Below are positions 8,376 through 15,910 of a DNA stretch of 64,000 bases, piece by piece. The first letter of the stretch is position 1. The number at the start of each line of letters is the position of its first letter. The position numbers and the translations under genes were made by a program. The notes beneath the pieces were generated by a model, which had not been told where the DNA came from, searched no databases, and was given only the letters and a program-made list of their open reading frames with translations. The stretch comes from Sinisalibacter lacisalsi (GTDB lineage Bacteria > Pseudomonadota > Alphaproteobacteria > Rhodobacterales > Rhodobacteraceae): contig NZ_BMGI01000001.1 of assembly GCF_014640115.1 (NCBI RefSeq), forward strand, positions 642,501 to 706,500, written 5' to 3'.

Positions 8376-10204
8376 TTTTTATCGTCCTTGGGTTTGCGCT
8401 TGAAGCTCGACTTGATGTTGCCGAACAGGTCGGGCTTGTGACCGTGGCTCAGCATGATGGTGTATTGCTGGGTGAAGGTCAGCACGTTGTTGGCGATCCA
8501 GTAGAGCACCAGGCCGGAGGCGAAGGTGCCCAGCATGAACATGAACACCCAGGGCAGCCAGCCCATGATCATCGCCTGCGTCGGGTCCGTGGGGGCCGGG
8601 TTGAGCTTCTGCTGGAGCCACATCGACACGCCGAGCAGGATCGGCAGGATGCCGAGCGAGAAGAAGGCGATCATGCTGTCGGGGCCGGGTGCCGCATAGG
8701 GCAGAAGGCCGAAGAGGTTGAAGATCGAGCTTGGATCGGGCGCGGAGAGATCGCGGATCCAGCCGATCCAGGGCGCGTGGCGCAATTCGAGGGTGACGAA
8801 GATCACCTTGTAGAGCGAGAACCAGATCGGGATCTGCAGCAGGATGGGCAGGCAGCCGGAGGCCGGGTTGACCTTCTCGCGCTTGTAGAGCTCCATCATC
8901 TCCTTCTGCTGCGCCTGTTTGTCGTCGCCGACGCGCTCCTTGATCTTTTCCATCTCCGGCTGCAGTTCGCGCATCCGCGCCATCGACACGTAGGATTTGT
9001 AGGAGAGCGGGAAGAGCACCAGCTTGATCACCACGGTCAGGCCGATGATCGCCCAGCCCATGTTGCCGATCAGCATGTTGAGCCAGTGAAGCACGGCGAA
9101 CATCGGCTTGGTGATGAAGAAGAACATCCCCCAGTCGATCGAATCGAGGAAGCGGTAGATGCCCTCCGAATTCTCGTATTCGCGGATCGTTTCCCATTCC
9201 TTGGCGCCGGCGAACAGGCGGGTGGTGCTGCTCGTGCTTGCGCCCGGCGCGACCTCGACGGTGGGCAGGCGCACCTCGGTCTGGAAGATGTCGGCCGCGG
9301 TGGCGTATTTCGCCACCGAGGTGAAGGCCTGCCCCGGTTCCGGGGCGAGCACGGTCATCCAGTAATGGTCGGTGAAGCCGATCCAGCCGTTCTCGGTCAC
9401 CTGCATGGTCTCGGCCGCGGCGCCCTCGCGCGGGTCGAGCTCGAACTTGGTGACATCCTTGTAGCTGACCTCGGAAAGTTCCTGGTCGGTCTGCCGCACC
9501 ACGCCCTCGTGCAGGATGAAGAACCCCTTGAGATCATCGGGCATTCCGTGGCGCGCGATCACGCCGTAGGGGGCGAGGCGCTGCGCTGCGCCGGAGCCGT
9601 TCTCGACCGATTGCGTGACCGTGAACATGTAGTTCTCGTCCACCGCGATGGTGCGGCGAAAGGTCATGTTCCGGGCGTTGGTCCAAGACAGGGTGACCGG
9701 TGTGGAGGGCGTCAGCCGCTCGCCGTTCTCGATCTCCCATGCGGTTGTGGCGCCGGGAACGTCGCCAAGCTCGAGGGCGCCGCCGGGGGCCCAGCCGTAG
9801 AGCGCGTAATAGGCGTCATCCTGGCCCGCGGGCGTGAGCAGGGTGACGATGTCGGCGTCATCGTCGATCGTTTCGCGGTAGCCCTTGAGCCGCAGATCGT
9901 CGATCCGGCCGCCGAGGAGCGAGATCGAGCCCTCGAGGTCGGGTGTGTCGATCTCGATGCGCGGGCTTTCGGCGAGGGCGGAACTGCGGTCCTCCTCGGG
10001 CGAGGTCGCCACGCCGGCGGTGGTCGCCGCGTCGACACCGGCCGCCGGGGGCGTCGCAACGTCACCGTCGGCGGCGGTTTCGCCGGCGAGCGGCGCGGTC
10101 GTGTCGAGGGCTGGCTCAACCGGCGGAAACAGGAGCGTCCAGGCCGTGATCACCAGAAAGCTGAGCACAAGCGCCAGTATCGTGTTCTGGGTCTGGGTTT
10201 TCAT
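8372..10204 (-). CDS. yidC: Membrane protein insertase YidC
   Basis: Inserts membrane proteins independently of or together with SecYEG. Start at 10204 (MKTQTQNTI) is chosen because GTGGAG precedes it and the first membrane helix (ILALVLSFLVITAWTLLF) follows at once. An acidic Ala/Thr-rich linker (about 35-75), a large periplasmic beta-rich domain (about 80-345) and the conserved five-helix insertase domain (about 365-580) follow, ending in the basic tail FKRKPKDDKK expected to contact ribosomes. Length 610 fits Gram-negative YidC. First gene of a coupled operon with the MOSC protein and engB. Confidence 0.97.
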   Translation of the reverse strand: MKTQTQNTILALVLSFLVITAWTLLFPPVEPALDTTAPLAGETAADGDVATPPAAGVDAATTAGVATSPEEDRSSALAESPRIEIDTPDLEGSISLLGGRIDDLRLKGYRETIDDDADIVTLLTPAGQDDAYYALYGWAPGGALELGDVPGATTAWEIENGERLTPSTPVTLSWTNARNMTFRRTIAVDENYMFTVTQSVENGSGAAQRLAPYGVIARHGMPDDLKGFFILHEGVVRQTDQELSEVSYKDVTKFELDPREGAAAETMQVTENGWIGFTDHYWMTVLAPEPGQAFTSVAKYATAADIFQTEVRLPTVEVAPGASTSSTTRLFAGAKEWETIREYENSEGIYRFLDSIDWGMFFFITKPMFAVLHWLNMLIGNMGWAIIGLTVVIKLVLFPLSYKSYVSMARMRELQPEMEKIKERVGDDKQAQQKEMMELYKREKVNPASGCLPILLQIPIWFSLYKVIFVTLELRHAPWIGWIRDLSAPDPSSIFNLFGLLPYAAPGPDSMIAFFSLGILPILLGVSMWLQQKLNPAPTDPTQAMIMGWLPWVFMFMLGTFASGLVLYWIANNVLTFTQQYTIMLSHGHKPDLFGNIKSSFKRKPKDDKK

Positions 10205-10371
10205 CGCTCCACCACGTCGGTTTTCGGTCACGGTGGTTCAACAGGGGAGGGGCCGAAAGGTCAAGCAGTTTTCCCGGAAGGCCGGGGCTCGGCGCATTCG
10301 CGGCCGCGCGTTCCGGTCAGGCGGGCGAAGGTGCGAAGAGGTGGCACGGCCCGGGGGGCCGCGGTGTGGCG
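10205..10371. promoter_or_regulatory. yidC upstream region
   Basis: This 167-base non-coding gap separates the EAL gene from yidC on the minus strand. It is GC-rich with G/C tracts (for example CCCGGGGGGCCGCGG near 10350) and must hold the yidC promoter if yidC is transcribed separately. No clear -35/-10 pair could be assigned by eye. Confidence 0.35.
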
Positions 10372-11919
10372 TCAACCCGCCTGGCGCGGCAGCCGGGGAT
10401 GATCGCAGATCCTTCTCTGGTTTTCGATGATCCAGGCCCCGGTTTCTTCAAACGGCATCGGCTTGGCGATGGAATAGCCCTGCACATGGCTGCAGCCGAG
10501 TTGCGACAGCATGGCGTGTTCGCCATGGCTTTCCACGCCCTCGCCCAGGGTTGCCAACCCGAGGCGCTCGGCCATGGTGAGGATCGCCGCCACCATGTTC
10601 TGCTGGTCACGATCGGTGTCGACCCGGGTGACGAAGGAACGGTCGATCTTGATCCGGTTCACGTTGAAGCGCCGGATGTTCGCAATCGAGGCGTGGCCGG
10701 TTCCGAAATCGTCAAGGTCGATCGGGCAGCCCAGTTTCGACAGCGCCGCGATATTGCGCGTCACCACGTCGTCGTCGGACTTGGCCACCACGTCTTCGAG
10801 AACCTCGATGGTGAGGCGTTCCGGGGCAAGATCGAAACGGTCGAGCTCCCAGCGCAGCTTGTCGAACAGCTCCGGGTTGCGCAGCTCGTCGGGCGAGAAA
10901 TTGACCGCGACGGTGGGCACTTCGAGCCCCGCACGGTCCCATTCGCGGATCGCCGTGAGGGCGTTGAAAAGGATCACTTCACCCAATCGCTCGAACAGCC
11001 CGGCGCGGGCGATCGCCGGGAGGAAGGCGCCCGGCGCGATCCGCCCCTTTTCCGGGTGTTCCCAGCGCGCGAGCGCCTCGAACCCGGTGAGGGCGCCGGT
11101 ATCGGTCGAGATCTGGGGTTGAAACCAGGGGCGGATCTGGCCGTCTTCAAGCGCCCGCACCACCTCCTTGGTCAGCGCATCCGGAACGGAGACGCGGGGG
11201 CGCATCGCCCGGGTGAAGGCCCGGATCGAGGCAGGGCCGGATCTCTGGGCTTCGGCCAATGCGCTCTCGGCCGCGGCGAGATAGGCATCGCCGGTCTGGT
11301 CCGGCACCCGGCCCGGGAGCGCGAAACCGACGCAAGCGGTCACCAGGATCCGCGCGCCGTCGATCGAGAACGGCGCGGCGATCGCTTCCTGCAGACGGGT
11401 GGAGAGCCGGATCATGGTTTCCAGATCGACCCGCGGGGTCTTTTCCATCGCGATGCCGAATCGTCCGTTGCCGAGGCTCGCGATCAAATCGTCGCGCCGC
11501 ATGACGCCCGCGATCCGCTCGCTCGTCTGGCGCAAGATCGCCTCGGCACCACTTTCACCATACATGCCCTGCAGACCGCGAAAGTTGTCGATCTCGATCA
11601 CCAGGCCGACACGTGCTTGCGAGTCGTTCCCGCCGGTAGCCCGCGCGGTGATATCGAGATGCCGAACCAGGTGATCGCGCCCGGGCAGACCGGTGACGGA
11701 ATCGCGGGGCGACCGGAGGTCAAGGCCGCGGCTTGCCAGCCCGGCGAAGGCGATCAGCGCAGGCAGGATCACGGCGGCGACAAGCAGGACGCCTTCGCCG
11801 CCGAACCAGTACGCGCCGAGCATCACGGCGGGAAGAAAGGCCGCCAGCTGCGGGCCGAGAAACACGGAGCGAATGAACCTGCCCGCGGTCCGTATCTGAT
11901 TGCCGGTGCCAAACGCCAT
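10372..11919 (-). CDS. Membrane-anchored EAL phosphodiesterase with degenerate GGDEF
   Basis: Two N-terminal hydrophobic segments (residues about 20-60) precede a GGDEF-like domain and a C-terminal EAL domain. The GGDEF signature is replaced by SLGNGRFGI, so diguanylate cyclase activity is unlikely; a pseudo-GGDEF may bind GTP or act as a regulatory input. The EAL domain keeps FEALARW, VNFSPDEL, EVLEDV, DLDDFGTGHAS and KIDRSFV, so it should hydrolyse cyclic di-GMP. The ATG at 11919 follows AGGAGG; an in-frame ATG at 11946 is an alternative. It sits upstream of yidC on the same strand. Confidence 0.88.
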   Translation of the reverse strand: MAFGTGNQIRTAGRFIRSVFLGPQLAAFLPAVMLGAYWFGGEGVLLVAAVILPALIAFAGLASRGLDLRSPRDSVTGLPGRDHLVRHLDITARATGGNDSQARVGLVIEIDNFRGLQGMYGESGAEAILRQTSERIAGVMRRDDLIASLGNGRFGIAMEKTPRVDLETMIRLSTRLQEAIAAPFSIDGARILVTACVGFALPGRVPDQTGDAYLAAAESALAEAQRSGPASIRAFTRAMRPRVSVPDALTKEVVRALEDGQIRPWFQPQISTDTGALTGFEALARWEHPEKGRIAPGAFLPAIARAGLFERLGEVILFNALTAIREWDRAGLEVPTVAVNFSPDELRNPELFDKLRWELDRFDLAPERLTIEVLEDVVAKSDDDVVTRNIAALSKLGCPIDLDDFGTGHASIANIRRFNVNRIKIDRSFVTRVDTDRDQQNMVAAILTMAERLGLATLGEGVESHGEHAMLSQLGCSHVQGYSIAKPMPFEETGAWIIENQRRICDHPRLPRQAG

Positions 11920-12005
11920 GCAACGTGCCTCCTCGCCCGGGCTCATCGCCCTTCGGGTGCACTCTAGGTGCCGGGAGTCAACCTCAGGTTAACACGCGCG
12001 GGGAT

Positions 12006-12851
12006 TCATTCATCCCCGCTCGCGGGCGCGCCCCGCGCAAGCCCCGCGAAATCGAACAGGGCCGGGTCGAGCAGGTGCGAGGGCCGGGTGTTGGAGAGCG
12101 CCTTGAACATCTTCTGCCGCCGCCCCGGGCTGCGGCGCTCCCATTCGTCGAGCATCGCCTTGATCTGCTGGCGTTGCAGCCCGTCCTGCGAGCCGCAGAG
12201 ATCGCAGGGGATGATCGGGTAGTTCATCGCCGCGGCGAACCGGGCGCAATCCTCCTCGGCCACGTGCGCGAGCGGGCGGTAGACGAAGAGATCGCCCTCC
12301 TCGTTCACCAGCTTGGGCGGCATGGTTGCCAGCCGCGAGCCATGGAAGAGGTTGAGAAAGAAGGTTTCGAGAATATCGTCGCGGTGATGGCCGAGGACCA
12401 GGGCGGAACATCCTTCCTCGCGCGCGATGCGGTAGAGATGCCCGCGCCTCAGGCGCGAGCACAGCGCGCAATAGGTGCGGCCCTGGGGCACCTTGTCGGT
12501 GACGATGGAATAGGTGTCCTGGTATTCGATCCGGTGCGGCACACCCATCTTTTCGAGAAAGGCGGGCAGCACGGTGGCGGGAAATCCGGGCTGGCCCTGG
12601 TCGAGGTTGACCGCGAGCAGATCCACCGGCAGCAGCCCGCGCCATTTCAACTCGGTCAGCACGGCCAGCAGGGTGTAGCTGTCTTTTCCGCCCGACAGCG
12701 CCACCAGCCATTTCGCGCCGCGCTCCACCATGCCGTATTGCTCGATCGCCTCGCGCACGCCGCGCACGATCCGCTTGCGCAGCTTCTTGAACTCGGTCGT
12801 CGAGGGCGCGCCGGCGAGCAGCGGGTGGATATCGTCGGTGTTGTCGAACAT
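12006..12851 (-). CDS. ttcA: tRNA 2-thiocytidine(32) synthetase TtcA
   Basis: ATP-dependent enzyme that thiolates cytidine 32 of certain tRNAs. The PP-loop [12 protein letters not shown] is visible, with the cysteine pairs CALCSR and CDLCGS that hold the Fe-S cluster in this family, and HHRDDILET. The start MFDNTDD at 12851 matches the conserved N terminus from memory; an in-frame GTG at 12932 overlaps the end of the upstream small gene and would add 27 residues, so the start is not certain. Confidence 0.92.
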   Translation of the reverse strand: MFDNTDDIHPLLAGAPSTTEFKKLRKRIVRGVREAIEQYGMVERGAKWLVALSGGKDSYTLLAVLTELKWRGLLPVDLLAVNLDQGQPGFPATVLPAFLEKMGVPHRIEYQDTYSIVTDKVPQGRTYCALCSRLRRGHLYRIAREEGCSALVLGHHRDDILETFFLNLFHGSRLATMPPKLVNEEGDLFVYRPLAHVAEEDCARFAAAMNYPIIPCDLCGSQDGLQRQQIKAMLDEWERRSPGRRQKMFKALSNTRPSHLLDPALFDFAGLARGAPASGDE

Positions 12852-12922
12852 GGCCGCGTCATACGCCTGGCGCGCGCATCGGGCAAGCGGGCTCGTTTCC
12901 AGAGCCACGCCCGCCCGATGCG

Positions 12923-13150
12923 TCACATCCACGGGCCGCGAAGCCGGGGCGGAGGTTCGCCGCGTTCGGGCAGGCCGATATCGCGGCGCAGTTGGTCGGG
13001 CAACGCGGCGGCGTTGCGCCGGGTGCGCAGGCGTCGACCCAGAACCGTCGCGAGCGCGCGCAGAACCGTGGCGGCGCCGTGCCGGTCGATCAGGTTGGCA
13101 AGGGTCGTATCAGGGGGAAAATTCCCCGTATCGAGCGTGGTGTCTTGCAT
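12923..13150 (-). CDS. Small DUF1127-like protein
   Basis: A 75-residue basic protein (86 residues if the ATG at 13183 is used). The C-terminal half, [22 protein letters not shown], resembles the Arg-rich DUF1127 signature (…L.DxQLRDIGL). Small DUF1127 proteins in Rhodobacter are associated with RNA turnover and stress regulation. Neither start has a good Shine-Dalgarno. It ends inside the extended start region of ttcA, so the two may be co-transcribed. Assignment is by motif resemblance only. Confidence 0.6.
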   Translation of the reverse strand: MQDTTLDTGNFPPDTTLANLIDRHGAATVLRALATVLGRRLRTRRNAAALPDQLRRDIGLPERGEPPPRLRGPWM

Positions 13151-13276
13151 CGAAATCAGCCGGTGCTGACGCACCGGTCCCATACAGATAAGCGAAAGAA
13201 GGGGCTTGAGCCGCGATGGGGCGGACAGCCGGGTGTCAGGAGATGATCAGGAGCCCCGGGGTCGGGGACGGGTGGC

Positions 13277-13351
13277 CTAGCAGGCGCGGGTGCGCGGCTG
13301 GGCGACCTTGAGCCCGACGGGACGGCGGCTCGCGGATACGGTGATCGTCAT
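13277..13351 (-). CDS. Putative 24-residue peptide with a strong ribosome-binding site
   Basis: An ATG at 13351 is preceded on the minus strand by AAGGAGGGCGC at ideal spacing, one of the strongest Shine-Dalgarno matches in the window. The frame encodes 24 residues, MTITVSASRRPVGLKVAQPR then TRAC, and stops at 13277. It is basic with a terminal cysteine and has no recognisable domain. It may be a leader peptide or a small protein. Only the RBS and the clean start/stop support it. Confidence 0.45.
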   Translation of the reverse strand: MTITVSASRRPVGLKVAQPRTRAC

Positions 13352-13529
13352 GAAGCGCCCTCCTTGCTTGATGTGTCGGACGACGGCCTCATAGCATGGG
13401 CGCGGCGCGGAACCAGCTTTTTGTTGCCAGCCGTTGCAGGACAGTGTCGCATGTGGCGAGCGCGCCACGCTGCATCGTGACCCACCACGTGCCGCCGCCA
13501 TCGGGCAGAGGCGCGCAGCGTCATCGGGA

Positions 13530-13781
13530 CTAGTGGTCGTGCGGGTCGTCCTTGCCGCGTGGCTCGGGCACCGGATCGTAGCCCGACCCGCCCAGCGGGT
13601 GACACGACAGGATGCGCTTCGCGGCCAGGTAGCCGCCCCTCAGCCCGCCGTGCTTTTCAAGCGCCTCCAGCGCATAGGCCGAGCAGGTGGGCTGGTAACG
13701 GCAGGAATGGCCGACCCAGGGGCTTAGCACCGCGCGATAGGCGCGCACTGGCAGGGAAAGGACAAAGGCAAACGGACTCAT
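13530..13781 (-). CDS. yidD: Membrane protein insertion efficiency factor YidD
   Basis: An 83-residue YidD/haemolysin-family protein with the conserved block [19 protein letters not shown] and the C-terminal [14 protein letters not shown]. In other bacteria it lies between rnpA and yidC and assists membrane insertion. Start ATG at 13781 opens on the membrane-associating N terminus [17 protein letters not shown] longer frame reaching 14363 is a shadow of the TusE-like gene. Here yidD is separated from rnpA by the TusE-like gene and a palindromic element. Confidence 0.95.
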   Translation of the reverse strand: MSPFAFVLSLPVRAYRAVLSPWVGHSCRYQPTCSAYALEALEKHGGLRGGYLAAKRILSCHPLGGSGYDPVPEPRGKDDPHDH

Positions 13782-13870
13782 GCGCGCGATATAGGGCCGC
13801 GCGGGCGCTCGGGCCAGAGGCACCGGGTGCGGCAATTCAGCGGAGCGGCTGCGCCGCGCTTTGTTTTTTG

Positions 13871-13893
13871 GCAGGGGGGCGCCGCCCCCCTGC
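13871..13893. repeat. Extragenic palindrome (REP-like)
   Basis: GCAGGGGGG and CCCCCCTGC form a perfect 9-pair hairpin around CGCCG. It is flanked by a TTTTTTG tract and followed by CCCCCCGAGGTATTTTTCGACCC-like sequence, an arrangement I associate with short dispersed intergenic elements of Rhodobacteraceae. It sits between yidD and the TusE-like gene. Only one copy is visible here, so repeat status is inferred. Confidence 0.5.
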
Positions 13894-13929
13894 ATCCCCC
13901 CGAGGTATTTTTCGACCCAACAAGGACAT

Positions 13930-13967
13930 CGGGGGAAGGCGGAAGGCCCGGGCCGGACCTTCCCCCG
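13930..13967 (-). terminator. Hairpin downstream of the TusE-like gene
   Basis: CGGGGGAAGG pairs perfectly with CCTTCCCCCG around an 18-base GC-rich loop that can itself fold. It begins 9 bases after the stop of the TusE-like gene on the minus strand. No T run follows, so it could equally stabilise the 3' end of the mRNA. Confidence 0.55.
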
Positions 13968-13975
13968 GGTCCGGC

Positions 13976-14317
13976 TCAGTAGCCGCCCTTGCGCCGGCTC
14001 TCCGGCAGGCCGGCGATGCGTCCGCCCTGCTTGGAGGGATCGAGCGGGAACAGCGCATAGAGCGCGTCCTGTTTGATCTTCTCGCCCCACTTGTCGCTCA
14101 TCGCCTTGATGATCGCGCGGGTATTGGGCTGGTTCTCGCGGTTGTCGAAGTATTCTTCGCGCAGGTAGTTGATCACGTCCCAGTGCCGCTCGGTCAATTC
14201 GCCAACTTCTTCCGCCTCGGCCATGGCGCGGGCGAGGTCTTCGCTCCAGTCTTCCAGGTTCACGAGGTAGCCGGTTGCGGTGGTTTCGACCGACTGGCCG
14301 TTGAATTCGAAAGCCAT
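13976..14317 (-). CDS. DsrC/TusE-family protein lacking the conserved cysteines
   Basis: A 113-residue member of the DsrC/TusE sulfur-relay family: fold landmarks [26 protein letters not shown] and [10 protein letters not shown] are all present. Canonical members carry a C-terminal persulfide cysteine (TusE) or two (DsrC); here the first position is Gly (KQGG) and the tail ends RRKGGY, with no cysteine in the protein at all. Sulfur transfer by the usual chemistry is therefore impossible. ATG at 14317 is supported by GGAGG upstream; an earlier ATG at 14359 lacks this. A regulatory or scaffold role is inference. Confidence 0.85.
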   Translation of the reverse strand: MAFEFNGQSVETTATGYLVNLEDWSEDLARAMAEAEEVGELTERHWDVINYLREEYFDNRENQPNTRAIIKAMSDKWGEKIKQDALYALFPLDPSKQGGRIAGLPESRRKGGY

Positions 14318-14402
14318 GATATCCTCCATATCCTCCCAGATGCTCGCAGGGGCGAACATTCAAACATTATGATAAGCGATTTTCACCAAGCGGGCGCGCG
14401 GG

Positions 14403-14801
14403 TCAAGAGGCAGGGCGCGGGCTGTGCAACTTCGCGAGCGCGCGCATCAGATCGGCACGCATCTCGTCGAACGGGTGCCGGGTGGTCGCGTCGGCGCGGG
14501 CGACGAGCACGTAATCCCAGCCAGGCTTGCCGGCGACGGGCAGGATTTCACGGGCGAGGGCGCGCAGCCGCCGCTTGGCGCGGTTGCGGGTCACGGCGTT
14601 GCCGACCTTTTTCGAAGCGGTGAACCCGACCCGGATGGTGGCAGAATCATCCCGCTTGCGGGCTTGCAGCAGAAACGCCGGCATAGGCGCCTTGCGCGCC
14701 CGGGCGCAGGCCAGAAAATCGGCGCGTTTCTTGAGGGTTTCCAGGCAAACGGAAACCGCCGGGGGCGTATCCGTCGTCACGGGAGCCTCCGGCGGTTTCA
14801 T
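14403..14801 (-). CDS. rnpA: Ribonuclease P protein component
   Basis: Protein subunit of RNase P, which matures tRNA 5' ends. The RNR signature is visible (KKVGNAVTRNRAKRRLR) after RADFLACARARKA; 132 residues. Start MKPPEAPV at 14801 is chosen because it leaves a 26-base gap after rpmH; the frame is open further upstream through rpmH in another frame and that part is not coding. Classical rpmH-rnpA pair. Confidence 0.95.
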   Translation of the reverse strand: MKPPEAPVTTDTPPAVSVCLETLKKRADFLACARARKAPMPAFLLQARKRDDSATIRVGFTASKKVGNAVTRNRAKRRLRALAREILPVAGKPGWDYVLVARADATTRHPFDEMRADLMRALAKLHSPRPAS

Positions 14802-14827
14802 CGTCTCTTGGTCTGGGGCGCCGCGGC

Positions 14828-14962
14828 TCAGGCGCTGAGCGACTTGCGGCCCCGGGCGCGGCGCGCGTTCAGGATCTTGCGGCCGGCCTTCGTCGCCATG
14901 CGCGCACGGAAGCCGTGGCGGCGCTTGCGAACGAGGTTCGAGGGTTGGTAGGTGCGTTTCAT
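14828..14962 (-). CDS. rpmH: Ribosomal protein bL34
   Basis: A 44-residue, strongly basic protein translating as [20 protein letters not shown]… and ending KSLSA, the near-invariant bL34 sequence. It precedes rnpA by 26 bases on the minus strand. Its promoter should lie in 14963-15100. No dnaA or oriC motif cluster is seen next to it. Confidence 0.98.
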
Positions 14963-15190
14963 CGCCCGTCTCCGTTTCACACAGACCCATGACCCCGATG
15001 GATTCGGGGGCCGTTACATTCGAAGCCCGTTCTATATGCGGGGTTTGGCGGCAAGTCAAACGCCGGGGCGCGGTTTTCGGCTTTTCCTGTAACATTCGCA
15101 CGCGGGGGATCAATCGGGCGTGAGAGAGCGTAACGAAGGGTGGGCATCGTGAGTCCGAAGGCGCATCTTCACGCGGACTCCGGAGGCCCG

Positions 15191-15910
15191 ATGAAAACCG
15201 CGAAAACCCGACTGTTCAGGCAATTGCCCTTTCTTGCCATTCTCGCGGCGGCGCTGGTCGGCGCCGTGTTTCTCAGGCCCTACCTCGGGTTCGACGCGCT
15301 GGCCGAGCACCGCGACGCGCTGGTGGGGCTGGTGGCGGCGCATTACGGGTTCGCCGCGCTGGGCTTCGTTGCGGCCTATATCGTCATCGTGGCGCTGTCG
15401 TTGCCCGGTGCGACGGTGGCCACGCTCACCGGCGGCTTTCTCTTCGGCCTGTTCCCGGGGGTGTTCTTCAATCTCGCCGGCGCGACCATCGGCGCGATCC
15501 TGATCTTTCTCGCCGCCCGGATGGGCCTTGGCGAGCGTCTCGCGGCGCGGATCGACGCTTCGCCCGGCGCGGTGCAGCGGCTGAAACGGGGAATCGACGA
15601 GAACCAATGGTCGGTGCTTTTCCTGATGCGCCTCGTGCCGGTGGTGCCGTTCTTCGTGGCCAACGTGGTGCCAGCTTTGCTGAACGTGCCGCTCAGGCGG
15701 TTCGTGATCACCACCGCGCTTGGCATCGTGCCCGGAGGGTTGGTCTATACTTCGGTCGGCGCGGGCCTCGGGGAAATCCTGGAAGCGGGCGAGCAGCCCG
15801 ATCTGGGCGTGATCTTCGAGCCGCATATCCTCGGCCCGATCCTCGGCCTCGCGGCGCTGGCGGCGTTGCCGATGGTGCTGCGGCTGTTTCGCAAGGAGGT
15901 GCGGGCATGA
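15191..15910 (+). CDS. TVP38/TMEM64 (DedA-like) membrane protein
   Basis: A 239-residue inner-membrane protein with five or six hydrophobic segments and the SNARE-associated/VTT-domain core: FLFGLFPGVFFNLAGATIGA followed by FLAARMGLG, and LLNVPLRRFVITTALGIVPG. ATG at 15191 follows GGAGG; an upstream ATG-frame start at 15140 lacks one. The stop overlaps the start of a flavin disulfide oxidoreductase (ATGA). This pairing, sometimes a fusion, is known in bacteria, suggesting a shared membrane redox or lipid-linked task. Confidence 0.88.
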   Translation: MKTAKTRLFRQLPFLAILAAALVGAVFLRPYLGFDALAEHRDALVGLVAAHYGFAALGFVAAYIVIVALSLPGATVATLTGGFLFGLFPGVFFNLAGATIGAILIFLAARMGLGERLAARIDASPGAVQRLKRGIDENQWSVLFLMRLVPVVPFFVANVVPALLNVPLRRFVITTALGIVPGGLVYTSVGAGLGEILEAGEQPDLGVIFEPHILGPILGLAALAALPMVLRLFRKEVRA

